A DNA stretch of 64,000 nucleotides. It comes from Archangium lipolyticum. Its GTDB lineage: Bacteria > Myxococcota > Myxococcia > Myxococcales > Myxococcaceae. Location of the stretch: positions 124,001 through 188,000 of the forward strand of contig NZ_JANKBZ010000021.1 in assembly GCF_024623785.1 (NCBI RefSeq). Reading direction: 5' to 3'. Within the stretch, counting starts at the first letter, position 1, and each line of letters begins with the position of its first letter. Positions 60,857 through 64,000 of the stretch are shown piece after piece. Made by a program: the position numbers and the translations under genes. Under the pieces are notes generated by a model that saw only the letters and a program-made list of their open reading frames with translations, had not been told where the DNA came from and ran no database searches.

Positions 60857-62017
60857 TCAGGCGGACGAGGCGCAGAAGCGCTCGTAGTCGATGAGCTCCA
60901 CCTTGGCGCCGGGGGCGCACACGGGACACTTCGGGTCGCGCCGCAGCTTGAGCTCCTGGAAGCGGGTGCCGAGCGCGTCGAAGGTGAGCAGGCGCCCCAC
61001 GAGCGGCTCGCCCACGCCGAGCAGGAGCTTGAGGGCCTCGTTGGCCTGGAAGAGGCCGATGATGCCGGGGAGGACGCCCAGGACACCGGCCTCGGCGCAC
61101 GAGGGGGCGAGCTCGGGAGGAGGCGGGGAGGGGTAGAGACAGCGGTAGCAGGGGCCCTGGCCAGGGACGAAGGTGGTGACCTGGCCCTCGAAGCGGAAGA
61201 TGGAGCCGTGGAGGTTGGGCTTGCCGAGCATCACGCACGCGTCGTTGAGCAGGTAGCGGGTGGGGAAGTTGTCCCCGCCATCGAGGACCAGGTCGAAGCC
61301 CTCGAGGATGCGCAGGACGTTGTCCGAGGTGAGCCGCTCGTGGAAGGGGAGGACCTTCACGTCGGGGTTGAGGGCCTCGAGGGTGGCGCGGGCGCTCTCC
61401 ACCTTGGGTTGGCCGGCGCGCTCGTGGGTGTGGAGCACCTGGCGCTGAAGGTTGCTGAGGTCGACGACGTCCGCGTCGACGATGCCGAGGGTGCCCACGC
61501 CCGCGGCGGCGAGGTAGAGGGCGGCGGGCGAGCCCAGTCCACCCGCGCCGAGCAGCAACACCCGGGACTTGAGGAGCCGGGCCTGTCCCTCCTCACCGAC
61601 CTCGGGGAGGATGAGGTGGCGGCGGTAGCGCTCCTTCTGGGCGGGGGTGAGCACCACGGGCTTTTCCACGGGGAAGTGCGCATCGCTCCAACGGTTGAAG
61701 CCGCCGGTGAGCGAGGCCACGCGCGTGTAGCCCATGTGTTGCAGGGTGCGAGCGGCCAGCGCCGAGCGGGTGCCTCCGGCGCAGTAGAGGACGAGCTCCT
61801 CGTCGCGAGCGGCCTTGTCCTCGATGCGCAGCTCCAGGAAGCCACGGGGGATGTGGAGGGCGCCGGGCAAGCGGCCGCCCGCGTACTCGTCGGCCTCTCG
61901 GACGTCGACGAGCTTCACGGGGGCCCGCGCGTCCAGCAGGCGCTTGACGTCCTCGACGGAGACCTCGCGGATCTCCTTCTTCGCGTCGGACAGCAACTCG
62001 CGGAAGGTGGCGGACAT
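60857..62017 (-). CDS. moeB: molybdopterin-synthase adenylyltransferase with N-terminal rhodanese domain (MoeB type)
   Basis: A 386-residue protein. Residues 15-115 are a rhodanese domain with active-site loop YCAGGTRS; residues 130-386 are an E1-like adenylation domain: GAGGLGSPAALYLAAAGVG (nucleotide site), DGGDNFPTRYLLND and the zinc Cys pairs CYRC and CPVC. It activates the MoaD C-terminus. MoeZ-type fusions usually put the rhodanese domain last; here it is first. It would act on the MoaD-MoaE fusion encoded at 36653. Confidence 0.9.
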   Translation of the reverse strand: MSATFRELLSDAKKEIREVSVEDVKRLLDARAPVKLVDVREADEYAGGRLPGALHIPRGFLELRIEDKAARDEELVLYCAGGTRSALAARTLQHMGYTRVASLTGGFNRWSDAHFPVEKPVVLTPAQKERYRRHLILPEVGEEGQARLLKSRVLLLGAGGLGSPAALYLAAAGVGTLGIVDADVVDLSNLQRQVLHTHERAGQPKVESARATLEALNPDVKVLPFHERLTSDNVLRILEGFDLVLDGGDNFPTRYLLNDACVMLGKPNLHGSIFRFEGQVTTFVPGQGPCYRCLYPSPPPPELAPSCAEAGVLGVLPGIIGLFQANEALKLLLGVGEPLVGRLLTFDALGTRFQELKLRRDPKCPVCAPGAKVELIDYERFCASSA

Positions 62018-62246
62018 GGGAGCACACGTATAACCCGGGCCCGGAGGGATTTCCCTGATGCAGGTGGGACCTTCACCTCCTGGAGGAATGACTCGGCGTA
62101 TGGGTGCCCGGGGCGGGGAGGCGTTTGGGTGGGCCCATGGACATCATGGCTGTGACCTGGGGACGGGTCTGTTGGTTGGCCCGCCAGGGCTGGATGGCAA
62201 TTTGGGCGCTCGGCGTTATAAGGCGCTTGTAAGGAGAGCAACCTAC

Positions 62247-62633
62247 ATGGACACCACCACCACTCCCGCTTCGAACACCACCACGGCGCCGCAGGGCACG
62301 CCCACGTCGCCGGTGCGGCTCACGGAGGCCGCCGTGGCCCAGGTGAAGAAGGTCATCCAGGAGCAGGGCTTCCAGGACTACTACTTCTCGATCCGCGTGG
62401 TCCCGGCCGGCTGCAGCGGGCTGGGCTACGACCTGAACATGGTGCGCGAGGCGAAGCCGGGCGATCTGACGTGGGATCAGGACGGCGTGAAGATCGCGAC
62501 GGATGCGTTGAGCAACAAGTACCTGACGGGAACGGAGATCGACTTCGTGTCGAGCGTGACGGGAGCGGGCTTCAAGTTCAACAACCCGAACGCGAAGTCG
62601 TCCTGCGGCTGCGGGACGTCGTTCTCGACCTGA
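62247..62633 (+). CDS. A-type iron-sulfur carrier protein (IscA/ErpA-like)
   Basis: A 128-residue protein. The ATG at 62247 has AAGGAGA eight bases upstream. Three conserved Cys: AGCSGLGYDL in the middle and SSCGCG at the C-terminus. The N-terminal 25 residues (a Thr-rich stretch) are unusual. It delivers Fe-S clusters to apo-proteins such as the NapA and Nap ferredoxins. The specific sub-type cannot be decided from sequence alone. TATAAG at 62217-62222 may be the -10 element. Confidence 0.9.
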   Translation: MDTTTTPASNTTTAPQGTPTSPVRLTEAAVAQVKKVIQEQGFQDYYFSIRVVPAGCSGLGYDLNMVREAKPGDLTWDQDGVKIATDALSNKYLTGTEIDFVSSVTGAGFKFNNPNAKSSCGCGTSFST

Positions 62634-62644
62634 GACGCGGTGTA

Positions 62645-62682
62645 GACCCTCACCCCAGCCCTCTCCCAGCGGGAGAGGGAGC
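62645..62682 (+). repeat. REP-like palindromic repeat, copy 5 (left half of an inverted pair)
   Basis: CCCTCACCCC, CCCTCTCCC, loop CAGC, GGGAGAGGG. It follows the stop of the Fe-S carrier gene by 11 bases. Copy 6, 22 bases further, has the opposite orientation; together they span about 98 bases, a REPIN-like doublet that can fold as one long hairpin. The gap 62634-62939 holds nothing else recognised. Confidence 0.75.
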
Positions 62683-62703
62683 ATGCACGGTGAGGAATCA
62701 GGT

Positions 62704-62742
62704 TTGTCCCTCTCCCTTTGGGAGAGGGTCGGGGTGAGGGAA
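62704..62742 (-). repeat. REP-like palindromic repeat, copy 6 (right half of an inverted pair)
   Basis: On the minus strand CCCTCACCCC, then CCCTCTCCC, a short loop and GGGAGAGGG. It faces copy 5 with ends CCCTCACCCC and GGGGTGAGGG complementary, so the outermost arms pair. Probably terminates transcription from the Fe-S carrier gene and shields the following toxin-like genes. Confidence 0.75.
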
Positions 62743-62939
62743 GTCGCTCCCGTGAGCGCCCCTCGCCCTTTTCTTTTGCCCCGGGCCGAGCACCCCATCT
62801 TCCTGGGTGGGGCACTTCAGGAACTCGTTTCCTGCCTTGGATCCGCACTGTCCGCTCGTTGACAGAGAACATCTCCCCTCATGAAGATGACTGACTCGAG
62901 GGCACGACCGTGCGGGGGAGCTCGCCGAGGAGCCGGATG

Positions 62940-63512
62940 ATGAAGCCATGGACCACTTCTGGGCGAGGGCTTCGAGTTCGGGTGCTGCTCGTGGCGCTCG
63001 CGGTGCTGGCTGCCTGCAAGAAGTCGAAGACAGACGCGAAGCCAGATGGACAGCCCGAGCAGTCCGTCGAATCCCCTGCCTCTCTCGAACCCATCTCTCT
63101 CGAGATCAACGGCTTCAACTATACCGATCTGTACATCGACAGCTTCGAGGTGAATGGCCGGGGTGGCGGCAACATCTTCGTCAGTACACCGGAATCGGGA
63201 GGTGGGGGAGGTACGTGTTGCGCGAGCTGGTGGCCGGACCCCAAGGATCCGATGCCGCTGAAGATCAAGTGGACGCGCGGGGGGGATCGCTGGTGCGAGA
63301 AGGAAGTGCTGGTGACCGGCCCGGTGCCAGCCAATCCCCGCCACCTCGGGGTGCATTTCTTTCCCGATGGGCACATCGAGGCCGAAGTCACGGAGCAATT
63401 TCCGGAAGTGAAGCTCCGGCTGGAAAGCGTCAGCCCCGTCGAGCGCAAGAAGACAGGCAACAAGGTCGCGGACGAGCAAGTCGCGAGGTGCCAGAATGGC
63501 TATCCCTACTGA
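62940..63512 (+). CDS. DUF3304 lipoprotein, candidate immunity protein for a Tle1-type effector
   Basis: A 190-residue lipoprotein. Lipobox LAAC (Cys at about 26). The motif NGFNYTDLYIDSFEVNGRGGGN followed by GGTCCASWWPDP and KIKWTRGG is that of DUF3304, associated with type VI secretion loci. The last 17 bases overlap the start of the Tle1-like gene in a different frame. DUF3304 lipoproteins are found beside Tle-type lipase effectors and probably neutralise them in the periplasm. The ATG pair at 62937/62940 sets the start. Confidence 0.78.
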   Translation: MKPWTTSGRGLRVRVLLVALAVLAACKKSKTDAKPDGQPEQSVESPASLEPISLEINGFNYTDLYIDSFEVNGRGGGNIFVSTPESGGGGGTCCASWWPDPKDPMPLKIKWTRGGDRWCEKEVLVTGPVPANPRHLGVHFFPDGHIEAEVTEQFPEVKLRLESVSPVERKKTGNKVADEQVARCQNGYPY

Positions 63513-64000
63513 CCAGAAGAAGCAGGTCCTCTCGAGTTTGAGCAGGTCCGCATCGCTCGCGAATGTACGGACCGATGGAACCACGTCAACACTCGTTACG
63601 AAGACGAGTCCCACGCAGAGCTCCCCCGCCTCCCAGGGGCTCTGGATCTCCTTCTTCTTCGACGGCACGGGCAACAACCTGGATGCGGATTTCGGTACCC
63701 GCGAACACAGCAATGTGGCGCGGTTATATCGATTGCACCGCCAGACCCAGGCCCAGGAAGTGTTCCGTTATTACATTCCTGGCATTGGCACCTACTTCAA
63801 GGACATTGGCGATCCCGGAGGCACGGCCCTGGGGGGCGGTGCTGGCGACATGGGAGAAGAGCGCCTCAAATGGGCGATGCAGCGGATGGACGAGTGCCTC
63901 GCGAGCAGCGATGGTCGCAGGACAATCCACATGTCGCTGTTCGGCTTTTCCCGTGGGGCCACGCTAGCGCGCGCCTTCGCCTTGCTCATCGCGCAACGCT
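63496..64000 (+). CDS. DUF2235/Tle1-type lipase effector, N-terminal part (cut by window edge)
   Basis: The ATG at 63496 lies inside the end of the DUF3304 gene; the frame is open for 168 codons to the window end. FFFDGTGNN (about 55-63) is the DUF2235 signature, with SNVARLYRLH shortly after. GFSRGA (about 154-159) is the nucleophile elbow of an alpha/beta-hydrolase, with the catalytic Ser. Tle1 enzymes are type VI phospholipases. The C-terminus, needed to see further domains or a delivery signal, lies outside. AT-richer codons suggest acquisition with its neighbour. Confidence 0.82.
   Translation, partial: MAIPTDQKKQVLSSLSRSASLANVRTDGTTSTLVTKTSPTQSSPASQGLWISFFFDGTGNNLDADFGTREHSNVARLYRLHRQTQAQEVFRYYIPGIGTYFKDIGDPGGTALGGGAGDMGEERLKWAMQRMDECLASSDGRRTIHMSLFGFSRGATLARAFALLIAQR

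Overview
The window comes from a GC-rich member of the Myxococcota, most likely suborder Cystobacterineae (the Archangium/Cystobacter/Myxococcus group). The grounds are very high GC with strong GC3, three Hanks-type Ser/Thr kinases in 38 kb, two proteins with the MYXO-CTERM tail (Cys, membrane helix, Arg cluster), a DUF2378 (TIGR02265) Myxococcus-type protein, a gliding-motility gltB-gltA-gltC cluster, and an adjacent pair that I recognise from memory as the MXAN_2561/MXAN_2562 families. From memory of M. xanthus gene order, the backbone looks syntenic with the MXAN_2538 to MXAN_2562 neighbourhood, with accessory blocks added.

Layout. 1-4.1 kb: the start of a divergent lipoprotein gene and the gltBAC operon (outer-membrane barrels and a periplasmic repeat protein of the gliding machinery). 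4.2-7.0 kb: plsX, a HAD phosphatase and an SDR enzyme. 7.0-15.1 kb: a periplasmic nitrate respiration island of two divergent operons. The rightward one is napD-napA-napB-napF-orphan; the leftward one is tetraheme lipocytochrome, four-cluster ferredoxin, NrfD-type membrane protein and a DUF2378 protein. No NapC is visible, so the leftward module probably feeds electrons from quinol to NapAB. 15.1-21.4 kb: yjjX, an SDR enzyme, pcnB, dinB, yjbQ and an RluA-type pseudouridine synthase, interleaved with a recurring REP-like palindrome. 21.3-24.5 kb: two divergent Ser/Thr kinases. 24.7-29.3 kb: uppS-cdsA-rseP-rlpA-tsaB, an envelope and tRNA-modification run. 29.3-31.8 kb: a chemoreceptor and its periplasmic Cache-like partner. 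32-37.3 kb: a cysteine-less ASADH homologue, a MYXO-CTERM protein plus outer-membrane barrel, a PKD lipoprotein and a MoaD-MoaE fusion. 37.3-48.2 kb: mainly leftward housekeeping and envelope genes (second site-2 protease, rnhB, M61 peptidase, rsmB, a MYXO-CTERM metallophosphoesterase).

48.4-52.2 kb is the most striking accessory region: two divergent lipoprotein-toxin/immunity modules. One pairs a lipoprotein carrying a PD-(D/E)xK-like C-terminus with a DUF3396 immunity protein. The other pairs a SitA-type lipoprotein carrying an HNH-like C-terminus with a DUF2019 immunity protein. Both fit the polymorphic toxins that myxobacteria transfer by outer-membrane exchange. 52.2-57.2 kb is a leftward operon of phosphate-type porin, VTC polyphosphate polymerase, thymidylate kinase fused to about nine 27-residue repeats, DUF4956 membrane protein and lipoprotein, with a Pho-box-like site upstream. 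57.3-62.6 kb: a FixH-like membrane protein, a third Ser/Thr kinase, two rhodanese proteins (one a rhodanese-first MoeB) and an A-type Fe-S carrier. The right edge holds a DUF3304 lipoprotein overlapping a Tle1-type (DUF2235) lipase effector cut off by the window.

Molybdenum logic links distant parts of the window: NapA needs Mo-bis-MGD, and the MoaD-MoaE fusion and MoeB are cofactor-synthesis proteins. No tRNA, rRNA, CRISPR array or insertion sequence was seen. All calls come from reading the sequence and from remembered family knowledge; no database search was run.
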